DNA of 11,091 nucleotides from Clostridia bacterium (GTDB lineage Bacteria; Bacillota; Clostridia; Christensenellales; Borkfalkiaceae), in NCBI GenBank assembly GCA_017620875.1, contig JAGAUH010000265.1, positions 1-11,091 of the forward strand. The letters run 5' to 3'. Positions 1-7,700 of the stretch are shown here, piece after piece. The translations under genes and the position numbers were made by a program. The notes beneath the pieces are model-generated. The model was not told where the DNA came from and ran no database searches. It saw only the letters and a program-made list of their open reading frames with translations. The first letter of the stretch is position 1. The number at the start of each line of letters is the position of its first letter.

Positions 1-220
1 AAAACAATTTTGATAAATTCAAGCAAATTGAAGTTTGTAGTAGATATTTTAGATGATTTATAACCTCCAAACAAGGTATGGACATTTTCTTTTTTTCTTC
101 AAAATAATCTTTTAAACCCTGCAAATATCCATAATAAGAGAATGAATCAACAATTATTTTATGAATATTTTCTGCCCAAATTCTTAATATTTCTTTTGAT
201 ATTTTTTCGTTATCGCACAT
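1..220 (-). CDS. Hypothetical protein, N-terminal 73 residues (cut by window edge)
   Basis: The reading frame is open from an ATG at 220 to the left edge with no stop, giving 73 residues. The ATG is preceded by ACAGGAGTGAGAAA, a good GGAG ribosome binding site about 7 nt away, so the start is well supported. The visible part is mostly helical-looking and charged (MCDNEKISKEILRIW at the start, LQTSICLNLSKLF at the edge) and has no signal peptide. The helical style, and the LxxSxxLxLSxLF segment in particular, recalls HEPN/AbiU2-like helical proteins. That is only an impression from a fragment, and no catalytic motif is visible. It has its own promoter in the gap to the neighbouring gene, so it is probably a separate transcription unit from the pair at 297-1078. 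Confidence 0.75.
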   Translation of the reverse strand, partial: MCDNEKISKEILRIWAENIHKIIVDSFSYYGYLQGLKDYFEEKKKMSIPCLEVINHLKYLLQTSICLNLSKLF

Positions 221-250
221 TTTCTCACTCCTGTCACTATACTATATAAT

Positions 251-259
251 ATTATATCA
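251..259 (-). promoter_or_regulatory. Extended -10 promoter for the edge gene
   Basis: On the minus strand the sequence reads TGATATAAT, an extended -10 element (TG-N-TATAAT), about 30 bases before the ATG at 220. No good -35 is seen at the standard spacing, which is tolerated by extended -10 promoters. It lies in the only gene-free gap here (221-296). Confidence 0.5.
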
Positions 260-296
260 TAAACCTTAAAACAAATCCACACAAATAAAGGTCTTG

Positions 297-629
297 TTAA
301 AATAGACTTGTAACAAGTTGCTTTTTTATATCATCATCTACTTCTATAAGACTTTTCATACCATTTTTAAAATATATAGCAATGATATGTGTCCCTTTGC
401 TTTTTGCAGAAAGACCAGCAAGTAATCCCACAGGACCTAATAAAAAACTTCCAACTGCGGCTCGTCCTACTGCACTCGTCGCACTTTTTCTACTTTTTTC
501 ATCAATTATTTCATAATTATCTACGTTTAATTTATCAAGTTTTATTCCACCTATTTTTACACCACCAAACCACGCAAGTGAAACGCTAGCCCCTTTATAA
601 TCACCACTAATTACCAAATTTTTAGCCAT
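297..629 (-). CDS. Small conserved-looking protein with a Gly-rich hydrophobic core, function unknown
   Basis: The product has 110 residues. The ATG at 629 is chosen over an in-frame TTG at 647 because AGGAGG lies 4-5 nt before the ATG, and the TTG would put that site inside the coding region. The N-terminal half has short beta-like stretches (LVISGDYKG, VKIGGIKLDKLNV). Next is a basic segment and then a Gly/Ala-rich hydrophobic stretch (AAVGSFLLGPVGLLAGLSAK, about residues 58-77). It ends with an IIAIYFKNGMKSLIEVDDDI beta-hairpin-like stretch that reads like a small PH-like or SHOCT-associated domain. This overall pattern is familiar from unnamed Bacillota proteins, but I cannot assign a function. 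The Gly-rich stretch could touch a membrane or simply form a loop. It starts 14 bp after the stop of the upstream lipoprotein gene, so the two are almost certainly co-transcribed. Confidence 0.85.
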   Translation of the reverse strand: MAKNLVISGDYKGASVSLAWFGGVKIGGIKLDKLNVDNYEIIDEKSRKSATSAVGRAAVGSFLLGPVGLLAGLSAKSKGTHIIAIYFKNGMKSLIEVDDDIKKQLVTSLF

Positions 630-643
630 TTTTCCTCCTAGAT

Positions 644-1078
644 TCAACCTATATTGTAAGTTCCGATGTATTTATGAGAATGGCGATAAGAAGAATTTAA
701 ATCTACGCTAATATACATTAATCGATATGTGTTCCCATCATTTAGTCTAACAGAACAAATCCACTTTGGAAACATAGTCCCGCTTGATAAATCCAATGAA
801 ATATCAAATGTAGGTATTCTTGTTTTTATTTGTCTTTCAGCATTATCCATTGAATTTTGAACATATGAATATGACATACTGCCATCTAACTTATCATAGA
901 TTGATTGCTTCATTATATTATAAATATCTGATTGCATTCGTTTAACTTCATTAAGATATTCTTGTTTGCTATTAGACACTTCTATCATATCGCTGTTTTC
1001 ATAATAATCGGTTGAAGAACAAGCCGATAAAGAAAACAACATAATAAGAAACACACCAAATGTTAAAATTTTTTTCAT
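644..1078 (-). CDS. Small secreted lipoprotein, function unknown
   Basis: The product has 144 residues. It begins with a classical lipoprotein signal peptide: MKK, a hydrophobic stretch (ILTFGVFLIMLFSLS), and a lipobox LSAC with the modified Cys at residue 20. It should therefore be lipid-anchored on the outer face of the membrane. The mature part has a helical, Met/Gln-rich segment (about residues 40-75) followed by a beta-rich end containing WICSVRLNDGNTYRLMYISV. I recognise no catalytic motif or named family. AAGGAG lies 8 nt before the ATG. The gene is followed after 14 bp by the 110-residue gene, forming a two-gene unit. Only about 20 nt separate its start codon from a strong terminator hairpin, so it must be expressed by read-through of that terminator or from a promoter not recognised here. 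Unlike the large genes to the right, it does not prefer C-ending codons before G. Confidence 0.9.
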   Translation of the reverse strand: MKKILTFGVFLIMLFSLSACSSTDYYENSDMIEVSNSKQEYLNEVKRMQSDIYNIMKQSIYDKLDGSMSYSYVQNSMDNAERQIKTRIPTFDISLDLSSGTMFPKWICSVRLNDGNTYRLMYISVDLNSSYRHSHKYIGTYNIG

Positions 1079-1092
1079 TAGTTAATCTCCTT

Positions 1093-1126
1093 AAAATAAA
1101 AAGTGCGCCAACCGAAGTTGACGCAC
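1093..1126 (-). terminator. Intrinsic terminator with UUCG tetraloop, just upstream of the lipoprotein gene
   Basis: On the minus strand, GTGCGTCAAC and GTTGGCGCAC form a 10-bp stem (one G-T pair) closed by a TTCG loop and followed by TTTTTATTTT. On the plus strand the same hairpin is followed by A residues, so it acts for minus-strand transcription. It ends the structured RNA upstream and may attenuate the lipoprotein gene. Confidence 0.88.
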
Positions 1127-1149
1127 AAAAAACGCAAACTCCGATTGTC

Positions 1150-1299
1150 GCTAAACTAACCATAACAAAACAAGAAATACTCTCTTGACTTTACTAGGTG
1201 GAATTTGCATTTTTATCAAATTCTAAAAGTAAAGCCAAAAAAGGGTATAAAATCCCATAGAAAAAGAGATACCCAATTTTGTTATTTAGTTAGTTTAGC
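1150..1299 (-). ncRNA. Candidate structured non-coding RNA, 6S RNA-like
   Basis: The inferred 5' end (1299) and the segment near 1150 form a closing stem: GCTAAACTAAC (1299-1289) pairs perfectly with GTTAGTTTAGC (1160-1150), extended by ATAACAAAA with TTTTGTTAT. Inside is an apical hairpin, GGCTTTACT (1236-1228) with AGTAAAGTC (1195-1187) and GAATTTG (1223-1217) with CAAATTC (1207-1201). Between the stems is a large bubble whose 5' side can form GGGTAT/ATACCC. A consensus promoter sits at the right distance before 1299, and a strong terminator ends the transcript near 1093. There is no ORF with a ribosome binding site. A closing stem, central bubble and apical stem in about 150-200 nt is the 6S RNA (ssrS) layout, so regulation of RNA polymerase is the best guess. 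A cis-acting leader for the lipoprotein gene is the alternative. The structure is well supported; the 6S identity is an inference. Confidence 0.6.
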
Positions 1300-1305
1300 A
1301 TTATT

Positions 1306-1334
1306 AGTATAACATATATTTCAAATAATTACAA
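1306..1334 (-). promoter_or_regulatory. Sigma-A-type promoter of the structured RNA
   Basis: The minus strand carries TTGTAA (1334-1329), a 17-bp spacer, and TATACT (1311-1306). Transcription would begin about 7 nt downstream, at the first base of the closing stem (1299). The agreement between the predicted start and the fold supports both. Confidence 0.75.
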
Positions 1335-1578
1335 CCCATTTGGCTATGTCATACAATATAAAAATTAACTAAAACTTAAACTTGGCACTGAGACGTGTGC
1401 TTGTCTTGATATAATTAGAATAGGGCGGAGGCTGAGGGATAACTACGCATTAAGTTTGATTTTTGTATCAACTATTCCTTTAACTAGCTTTTTCACTCAA
1501 AATAAAAGGGCAGTGCTCCGTGTGGTCGAATCCGACCGTCCGAACCCCCTACGGTTGTTCTTAATTCTCAAACACCAA
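1335..1578. other. Gene-free region with tRNA remnant and GC-rich block
   Basis: No credible coding region is seen on either strand. The stretch holds the 17-bp tRNA-Ser 3'-end copy (1424-1440), a short TTGAT/ATCAA inverted repeat near 1456-1470, and a conspicuous GC-rich block at about 1508-1553 in otherwise AT-rich DNA. The block contains GGTCG-AATC-CGACC, a perfect 5-bp stem with a tetraloop, and ends in a run of C. It may be a decayed RNA gene or a remnant of an inserted element. I do not recognise it. Confidence 0.45.
1424..1440 (-). repeat. 17-bp copy of the tRNA-Ser 3' end
   Basis: GGCGGAGGCTGAGGGAT at 1424-1440 is identical to 1620-1636. It covers the CC of the CCA end, the discriminator base, the 3' acceptor strand and part of the T-stem of tRNA-Ser. 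Identity stops right after, so this is not a second tRNA. Direct repeats of tRNA 3' ends are the usual mark of integrase attachment sites. The two copies here are only 196 bp apart, so this would be a remnant of an excised or decayed element, or a product of tRNA duplication and deletion. Confidence 0.7.
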
Positions 1579-1613
1579 CAAAAAAACCTAACCCGAAAAA
1601 ATCGGATTAGGTT
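1579..1613 (-). terminator. Intrinsic terminator of tRNA-Ser
   Basis: Directly after the CCA end, the minus strand reads AACCTAATCCG, a loop of T residues, and CGGGTTAGGTT (one G-T pair), followed by a run of T. The other strand also has a T-rich flank (TTATTTTT), so the hairpin may work in both directions. Confidence 0.85.
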
Positions 1614-1618
1614 ATTTT

Positions 1619-1707
1619 TGGCGGAGGCTGAGGGATTCGAACCCCCGTGCCCGCAAAGGCAAACGGTTTTCAAGACCGCCTCGTTATGACCACTTCGATA
1701 AGCCTCC
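1619..1707 (-). tRNA. tRNA-Ser (anticodon UGA)
   Basis: The minus strand folds as a class II tRNA. The acceptor stem is GGAGGCT/AGCCTCC, and the D-arm region contains CGAAGTGGTCATAACG. The anticodon arm is GCGGTCTTGAAAACCGT, with loop CTTGAAA giving anticodon TGA. A long variable arm (TTGCCTTTGCGGGCA) follows, then the T-arm GGGGGTTCGAATCCCTC. A G discriminator is followed by an encoded CCA at 1621-1619. The long variable arm and the G discriminator fit serine. It reads UCA and related UCN codons, which matches the very Ser-rich proteins to the right. It is flanked by its own promoter and terminator, so it is a single-gene unit. Confidence 0.96.
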
Positions 1708-1753
1708 ACGCATTTTAGCATTTTTAAGTTGTCGCAAACTTAATTGCTTATAG

Positions 1754-1782
1754 ATAATATCATTTTTTTAAATTTTTTGCAA
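1754..1782 (-). promoter_or_regulatory. Promoter of tRNA-Ser
   Basis: The minus strand reads TTGCAA (1782-1777), a 17-bp spacer, and TATTAT (1759-1754), about 45 bases before the mature tRNA 5' end. The upstream DNA is strongly A/T-tracted, which can act as an UP element. Confidence 0.7.
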
Positions 1783-1872
1783 GTGTTTACGTTTGATTTT
1801 TTAAAAAATTTAAATTTAATGCGTTTTTACAATAATTTTTTAAAAAAGAATAAATATTTTTTATTTTTGGGG

Positions 1873-1901
1873 TTGAAAACAAAAGTTTAATAATATATAA
1901 T
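1873..1901 (+). promoter_or_regulatory. Promoter of the 917-residue lipoprotein gene
   Basis: TTGAAA (1873-1878), a 17-bp spacer and a perfect TATAAT (1896-1901) lie about 60 bases before the start codon at 1964. The start of transcription would be near 1908, giving a leader of about 55 nt. The flanks are almost pure A/T. Confidence 0.75.
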
Positions 1902-1919
1902 AAAATTATTAATAATTTT
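1902..1919. repeat. 18-bp perfect palindrome over the predicted transcription start
   Basis: AAAATTATTAATAATTTT is its own reverse complement and begins one base after the -10 box, so it spans the predicted start site. It could be an operator, but a palindrome of A/T only can arise by chance in DNA this AT-rich. Confidence 0.35.
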
Positions 1920-1963
1920 AACTTGTTTTTATTTTTTAAGTTTTAAATTTTAAAAGGTATTAT

Positions 1964-4717
1964 ATGAAAAAGATTTTTATTTTTATTTTGGCAATTATTT
2001 GCGTGCTTAGTTTATATGCTTGCACTAAAGAAGAAACACCAAACAACAACTTTGTGCCTAGTGCTAGCGTTGCAGAAAGCAATAATACTAAGAGTAGTGT
2101 TACTAGCAATACGAGTTTAAATACTATTAATACTTCTAGCGAAACTATTGTTAGTAATAGCCCTAGTAGTTCTTTTAGTAGTTCCGAAAAAATTTCTTCT
2201 AGCAGTTCTACTATTACAAGCAGTAAAGAGCCAAGTTTTAATAATTCTAGTGTGGATAGTAGCATAGAAAATAGTTCTTATAGTTCTAGTTTGACTATTA
2301 GTGAGTCTATAAGTTCGTATTCTAGTTCTTCTAGTCAAAACGTTTCTAGCAGTTCTAGCCAAGAAATAGTAAAAACCTATTATGATATAACTATTTTAGA
2401 AACCGAAAACGGAGTTATTCAAACAAGTAAAACTTCGGCTTGTAAAGGCGAAGAAATTACTATTACGGCAACCCCAAGCACTGGTTATAAAGTAGATACC
2501 ATTATGGTAAACGACCAATCTATTAGCGATTACGTTTTCGTTATGGAAGAAAAAGCCGTAACTATAAAAGTAACTTTTGTAAAAGAGTTATACAAAATTA
2601 CTAAATCTACAATAACGGGTGGCTCTATAACAATTAGTACTACGACTGCTTATTATGGCGATACCGTTACGCTAACTAATAGTGCAAACGCAGGGTACGC
2701 TTTTTCTAGTTATAAGGTAGATGGAAAAACCCAAACGGCAAATACTTTTAAAATGCCTGCAAAAAACGTATCGGTAGGGGCAACCTTTATTAAAAAAATA
2801 CAAAGTTTAAAAGCCTTTACTTTTGTGGATAACGCAAACAGTAACACTTCTAAAACGGGAAACGTTACTATAGGCTCGGGCGTTTGTACAAACACTCAAA
2901 ACTATTTTCCATTTGTTTACGGTAACAATATAACGGCGGATAATTTTTATTTCGAAGCCGAAATAACTTTAACGGAAATTTACAATAACGAAGCACTTTC
3001 TAAATGCGGAATTGCTTTTAACGTAAAAAACGAAGCCTACTTTTTCTGTATAGATGCTTTTAAATCTGGTTTCGGCACCAATAAGTGGGTACTATTTGCA
3101 AATGGTAGGGGTAACGTAAAAACCGGTGTAGAGTGGAATTGGCAAGACGTTTCTAGCAGAAAACATAGTTTCGATGGCGATTATACAAACGGAAAATACG
3201 TTAAACTTGCCGTTATGAGAGTGGGTGCGTTTTACAAATTTTTCTGTAACGACGCGTTAATGTTTGATATGTGGTTGCCAAACGCGGTTGCTACAACTAC
3301 TATTGGTATACATAGTTTTAACGTTGGGTTCGAAGTAAAAAATGCAAAATACGGCACTAGCGATACCGTTATAACAAACGCCACCGCATATTACAACCAA
3401 AAAGCAAACCCAACGTCAGTTATGGTAGACGGCGATATTGCCGATTGGGAAAGAAATGCAAGATACGTTTACGGATACGATAACGGTACGAACTATTTTT
3501 ACGGTGCTGCTTTTGAAGGGGCAGATGCCGTTTACGTTGCAATGGTTGCCCGTACAAACAGTTATATAACTAGTAATAGCGGAACAAATTGGTATTTAAA
3601 CACAAATTTCGAAATGAGATTTGGCACTACCGACGATACTCAGTTATACGTTTCGGCTCTACCTAACGGGGTACAAAAATCTGGCGATTTAACGGGCGAA
3701 ACAAACAAAATAAATTCGGCTAGGATAAAAAAGATAAACGACGTTGGCGGATATTATTTAATTTATATGGAGTGTTCTATTCCTTATTCTATATGGGGCG
3801 GAACAAAGAGTAGCGATACTAATACAAGGCTTGGCTTTGCGTTTAGGTCGGGCGAAAACGGGGCTCGCATGTGCGAAGAAACGACGGCTCAATGGTGGTG
3901 TGGTTCAATCCATATAAATAGGCAAAATTTAGCAATAGGGGCTAAGGGTGTGGCAATTACTTCCGCTCCAAGAATATACACTTCTAACGTTAGCCAAATT
4001 GCAACTATACCTATACCTACAACGGATATAAGAAACGTGCAAGGCGGTTGGACAGACGGAACTTATTTCTATCAACTATTTATTAAAGTAAGAAGTAACG
4101 TAGATAACGAAACTATAATGGTAAAATGGAATTTATCCACCCAAAAAGAAGTTGCCAGAAGTGGTATTTTGCCTGTAGATCACGCAAACGATTTAACTTA
4201 CGATAGTAAAAACAAAAGGTTTGTAATAGTCCATAACGGTAGCACGGCAAACACCGTTAGTTTTTTAGATCCTAACACTTTAAAACTAACCGGCTCTAAA
4301 GTGCTTACAAGGAGTTTGTGCGGATTAGACTATAACGCAACCAAAAACCAATACGTTGCTTTAATTTCGGGTAATTACAATTTTATTATTTTCGACGAAA
4401 ACTTTAACGAAGTTGGTAACGTTGTAACAACAAAATCTAGTTGGATGAGTGGTTTTACAAGGCAAGGCATTGCTTGTAACGATAATTACGTTGCTTATAT
4501 TTTATACAATAGAGACGTGATAGTCGTTTTCGATTGGGCAGGTAACTTTAAAGCCTTTATAGAAGTGGATTTTCCGCATAACGAAGGTGAAAATATTACC
4601 TTTATTAGTCAAACTAATTACACTAGCGGATTTTACGTTAGCAGTAACGACTTAACGGATTACTTAATCGGTGCAGACGTATTTAAAATAACTTTAAAAT
4701 ACAGGGCTTGTGGCTAA
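1964..4717 (+). CDS. Large surface lipoprotein: InlB-type repeats, jelly-roll, CBM9-like and propeller-like domains
   Basis: The product has 917 residues. The signal peptide ends in lipobox LYAC with the modified Cys at residue 20, so the protein is lipid-anchored and exposed outside. Residues 21-136 are a Ser/Asn/Thr-rich stalk. Two InlB B-type beta-repeats follow at about 139-207 and 209-277, each with the GEEITITATPSTGYKVD type of pattern and a MEEK/MPAK...VTF end. About 282-475 is a jelly-roll (concanavalin-like) domain ending in HSFNVGFEV. About 485-655 is a CBM9/DOMON-like domain opening with VDGDIADWE and containing WYLNTNFEMRF. The C-terminal part, about 670-913, has repeated beta-blades and the HANDLTYDSKNKRFVIV motif, which suggests a beta-propeller. 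The AAAGG before the ATG is a modest binding site. These domain types point to attachment or glycan binding; no catalytic centre is seen. The middle modules match those of the two convergent minus-strand proteins, so the three are relatives with different anchors and ends. Confidence 0.95.
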   Translation: MKKIFIFILAIICVLSLYACTKEETPNNNFVPSASVAESNNTKSSVTSNTSLNTINTSSETIVSNSPSSSFSSSEKISSSSSTITSSKEPSFNNSSVDSSIENSSYSSSLTISESISSYSSSSSQNVSSSSSQEIVKTYYDITILETENGVIQTSKTSACKGEEITITATPSTGYKVDTIMVNDQSISDYVFVMEEKAVTIKVTFVKELYKITKSTITGGSITISTTTAYYGDTVTLTNSANAGYAFSSYKVDGKTQTANTFKMPAKNVSVGATFIKKIQSLKAFTFVDNANSNTSKTGNVTIGSGVCTNTQNYFPFVYGNNITADNFYFEAEITLTEIYNNEALSKCGIAFNVKNEAYFFCIDAFKSGFGTNKWVLFANGRGNVKTGVEWNWQDVSSRKHSFDGDYTNGKYVKLAVMRVGAFYKFFCNDALMFDMWLPNAVATTTIGIHSFNVGFEVKNAKYGTSDTVITNATAYYNQKANPTSVMVDGDIADWERNARYVYGYDNGTNYFYGAAFEGADAVYVAMVARTNSYITSNSGTNWYLNTNFEMRFGTTDDTQLYVSALPNGVQKSGDLTGETNKINSARIKKINDVGGYYLIYMECSIPYSIWGGTKSSDTNTRLGFAFRSGENGARMCEETTAQWWCGSIHINRQNLAIGAKGVAITSAPRIYTSNVSQIATIPIPTTDIRNVQGGWTDGTYFYQLFIKVRSNVDNETIMVKWNLSTQKEVARSGILPVDHANDLTYDSKNKRFVIVHNGSTANTVSFLDPNTLKLTGSKVLTRSLCGLDYNATKNQYVALISGNYNFIIFDENFNEVGNVVTTKSSWMSGFTRQGIACNDNYVAYILYNRDVIVVFDWAGNFKAFIEVDFPHNEGENITFISQTNYTSGFYVSSNDLTDYLIGADVFKITLKYRACG

Positions 4718-4744
4718 TAGAAAATAAAACAATTTAATAATAAT

Positions 4745-4776
4745 AAAAAAGGACAGGTGTTTTGCCTGTCCTTTAA
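4745..4776. terminator. Bidirectional intrinsic terminator between convergent genes
   Basis: GGACAGG (4751-4757) pairs with CCTGTCC (4765-4771) around a 7-base loop. The stem is extended by A-T pairs, with a run of A on the left and TTTAATCTTT on the right. It can terminate both the plus-strand lipoprotein gene and the minus-strand operon, whose stop codons lie about 30 and 10 bases away. Confidence 0.92.
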
Positions 4777-4782
4777 TCTTTG

Positions 4783-7700
4783 TTAATTACGTTTTTTTCT
4801 TAGTAAAATAGCAACTGCAATAATAGCAAACGGAATTAAATATATAATAGGGTTTAACGAAGATTTACAACCTTTAGTAGGTGTTATTCCGCTAGACGAG
4901 TTATTATTAATTTCGCTAGAACTATTATCGTTATTAGAACTATTTTCTTGTGTAGAACTACTTTCTACTTTGCTACTAGAATTAGTAGAAGAACTAGAAT
5001 TTATGCTTTGAGAAGAACTTTCTACCTTGCTAGAAGAACTAGGAGTTACACTTTGACTAGAACTACTAGAAGAAACAGGTTCTGTTAAAGCAGGGATTTC
5101 TAGGTCTAATATTTCTGTCTTATCAATATCGAAATGTTTGTTACAAGTAGAACAAGTGTAGTGCCCTTTTGTTCCTGCAACGCCCACTTGAGCAGGAATT
5201 TCGTTAATAAACGTTCCGTAGTTATGAGTAAGTTCACCTGTTTCAAAAGTTTCGGTTCCTTTTGCTCCACATTCGCAAGAGTAATAATAAGTTGCTTTTT
5301 TCTTGCAAGTAGCAATAGAATCTAAATAGTCAGAACTAATAACTTGCTTATTGAAAGAGTGTTCTACAACGTCGGTTGTTTCGAAAGTCGTAGTTCCTTT
5401 TGCTCCGCATTCGCAAGAGTAGTAGTATTTTACGTTTTCTCCACAAGGAGTATTAGTAACAAGATACTTATTTGTTTTAACTTGTTTGTTAAATTCGTGT
5501 GTATGAGTAGTTCCTTCTAACGAAACAACGTTGTTTATAAGTAGTGGGTGTGCCCCGTCTGCATACCAGAAAGTTTGGGTTTTTCCATCTACCGTAATAG
5601 TGTCGGTAGTAGTACCGTCGTTTACTCTAAATCCTAAACCAATTCTTATAGAATCGCTTGTTAGTCCGTATAAGTGGTTAAGCGTTTGAGTATCTATAAA
5701 TCCTTCGAAAATAGTTGTGTAATTTCCACTAGTACCGCTAGTAGCAAAGTTAGCGTAAGTAAATCCGGTATTTAAAAATTCTGAAACGTAAATACGGTTA
5801 CTATAAGAACTTTCTCCTATATAAAATTGCATACAAGTGTTTTTCCACCAATTTTCGCCCCAATTACCACTTAAGTCTTTAGCGTGTTTTGCTTCTACTG
5901 CAACAAGTAAACCGTCTTCTACTAAACGAGAGTATAACCAATAACCCTTGTTAGGGTTGTTGTCGTCAACAACGGATATTACGTTATTTTGTATAGTTTC
6001 CCAATTAGAAAGTGCTTTCCAATCTTCTAAATTAGCGTCGATAACAATATCGCTAATAGGGTCTAAAACCATACCGTAATCGTCAATTTTTGCGTAAGTA
6101 TTCCAAGAACGGATACTAGGTAAAACACTTTGTTTGTTTTGTAATTTATATACCGTACTATCAGAAATAGTGTGTATTTTCGTTCCGTTTACGTATAAAT
6201 CAAATATCGTGTTGTTTCTATCTATTTGTAAAGTAAACGGTGTATTCATAGACCAAGTTGCGTTTGTAAAAGTTTTAGCGGTGTCGGTTTCGCCATATTT
6301 ATATTCGTATCTATAAATTCTAACAATGGCGAAAGTACCAACGTTTAAAGTATCTGCGTAGAAATAGAAACCGTCGCCCCAATCGTCTAAATATGATAAA
6401 CCAATTTTAGCGTTAGTTGCAGAATCGGCTTTTCCCGTTACGTTAAAGGTTGCCTTTAAAGAATTGTGGAAAGAATCTTCAAATTCTTGGAAGTAGAAGT
6501 CTCTAACACCCGTAAATCCGTCTAATACCATTGTTTTACCGTCTTTTGAGATACCGGGTATAGTATAAATCGTTGCTACGTCGCCTTCTACTTTTCCTGC
6601 CATTTCGTAGTTTTCGTATTCTTCTCTCATAAACTCTTTAGTCGCAGCAAACGGAAAACTCATAGGGTCTTTATTTTCCGCCCACCACTTAGGGGTTTGG
6701 CTTCCGCCGGCAGGGGTTATATAATCGTAAACTTTATTAGTGTAGTCGTTTACTCTAAATTGGAAACCTAAATTAATTCCGTCTTTAAATAGAGTACAAT
6801 CGGCAATAAACGCCTCAAGTACAGAAGTGTAATTCCCACTAGAGCCACTAGTTGCAAAATAGAAAGAATCAAATCCTCTTACTTGATTATAAATAGCGTA
6901 ATATTGGCTAGAAGACGAGTCTTTGTTAATCATTATTTCAAAGTTGGTGTTTCTGTACCAATCCGTTTGTTCTCTTTGGTCGTTTTCGTGGTGAGCAATT
7001 GCGTAAATAAATAAACCTTCGTTAGTCCATCTATAATAGAAGGTTGCTCCTTTAGTTGTTTTTACAGAGTCGTAAATTTCTTTTTTGTTAGATTCTATTT
7101 CGTTCCAATTTTTAAGCCCTTTCCAGTCGTCTAATTTACCATCTAACGATATTCCGTTGTGGGTTGCAATAGAGTAGTAGTCCGTAACTTCTAATCCAAC
7201 GTTAAAACTTGTAATACAAGGGTAAATTTCTTCGTCCGGATCTATATCGTAGTTTAAACCGTTTATCGTACCGTAATAAGTTCCGTTAATATAAACGTCA
7301 AATCTAACGCCGTCTCTTTCTATTTCTAATCTTATTGGGCTAGAAGAAGTATAAACGTTTTCCGCATTATTGTAGTTGGTAGAAGTTTTCCAAGTCCATC
7401 CCTCGGCTCCAGAAGTGTTTTTACCAACGACTGCAACGTTTGTACCCGTTATAGTAGATACGTCCGTTCCGCTAGTGCCTTCCGCGTCTATATAAGTAAA
7501 TAATCCTTTACCTGCTTTCGTGTAGAAACCAATACCAAATTTACCATAAAGTTCTGTGCTTGCTTTGCTTATCGTTTTAAAAGTTGCGCCAACTTTTACG
7601 TGGTTAGAGTCGGTTTGGTTAAAGTATAAATTGTTCTCTCCAGAAAAAGAAGTTAGTTTGGCCATTCTGCTTGTATAAGCAATACTAGATGGAGTATAAG

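Noticed and set aside
630..647. TTG at 647 as start of the 110-residue protein
   Set aside because: AGGAGG lies between this TTG and the ATG at 629, at the right distance for the ATG.
1382..1415. Plus-strand promoter: TTGGCA with TATAAT, or a sigma-54 site (TTGGCAC...GC)
   Set aside because: The -35 to -10 spacing would be 22 bp, and the GG to GC distance is 15 rather than the 12 needed for sigma-54. No gene follows.
1456..1721. Overlapping open frames on both strands around the tRNA
   Set aside because: They run through tRNA-Ser, its terminator and the GC-rich block, have no ribosome binding site, and encode the typical translated-tRNA peptide pattern.
1796..1809. ATTTTTTAAAAAAT palindrome upstream of the lipoprotein promoter
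   Set aside because: Simple A/T tracts of this kind are expected by chance in this very AT-rich stretch, and it has no matching copy nearby.
1960..2362. Minus-strand open frames rich in Leu or Thr/Arg opposite the Ser-rich stalk
   Set aside because: They are reverse readings of the repetitive AGT/TCT Ser codons of the real gene; the same effect appears on the plus strand at 8701-9016.
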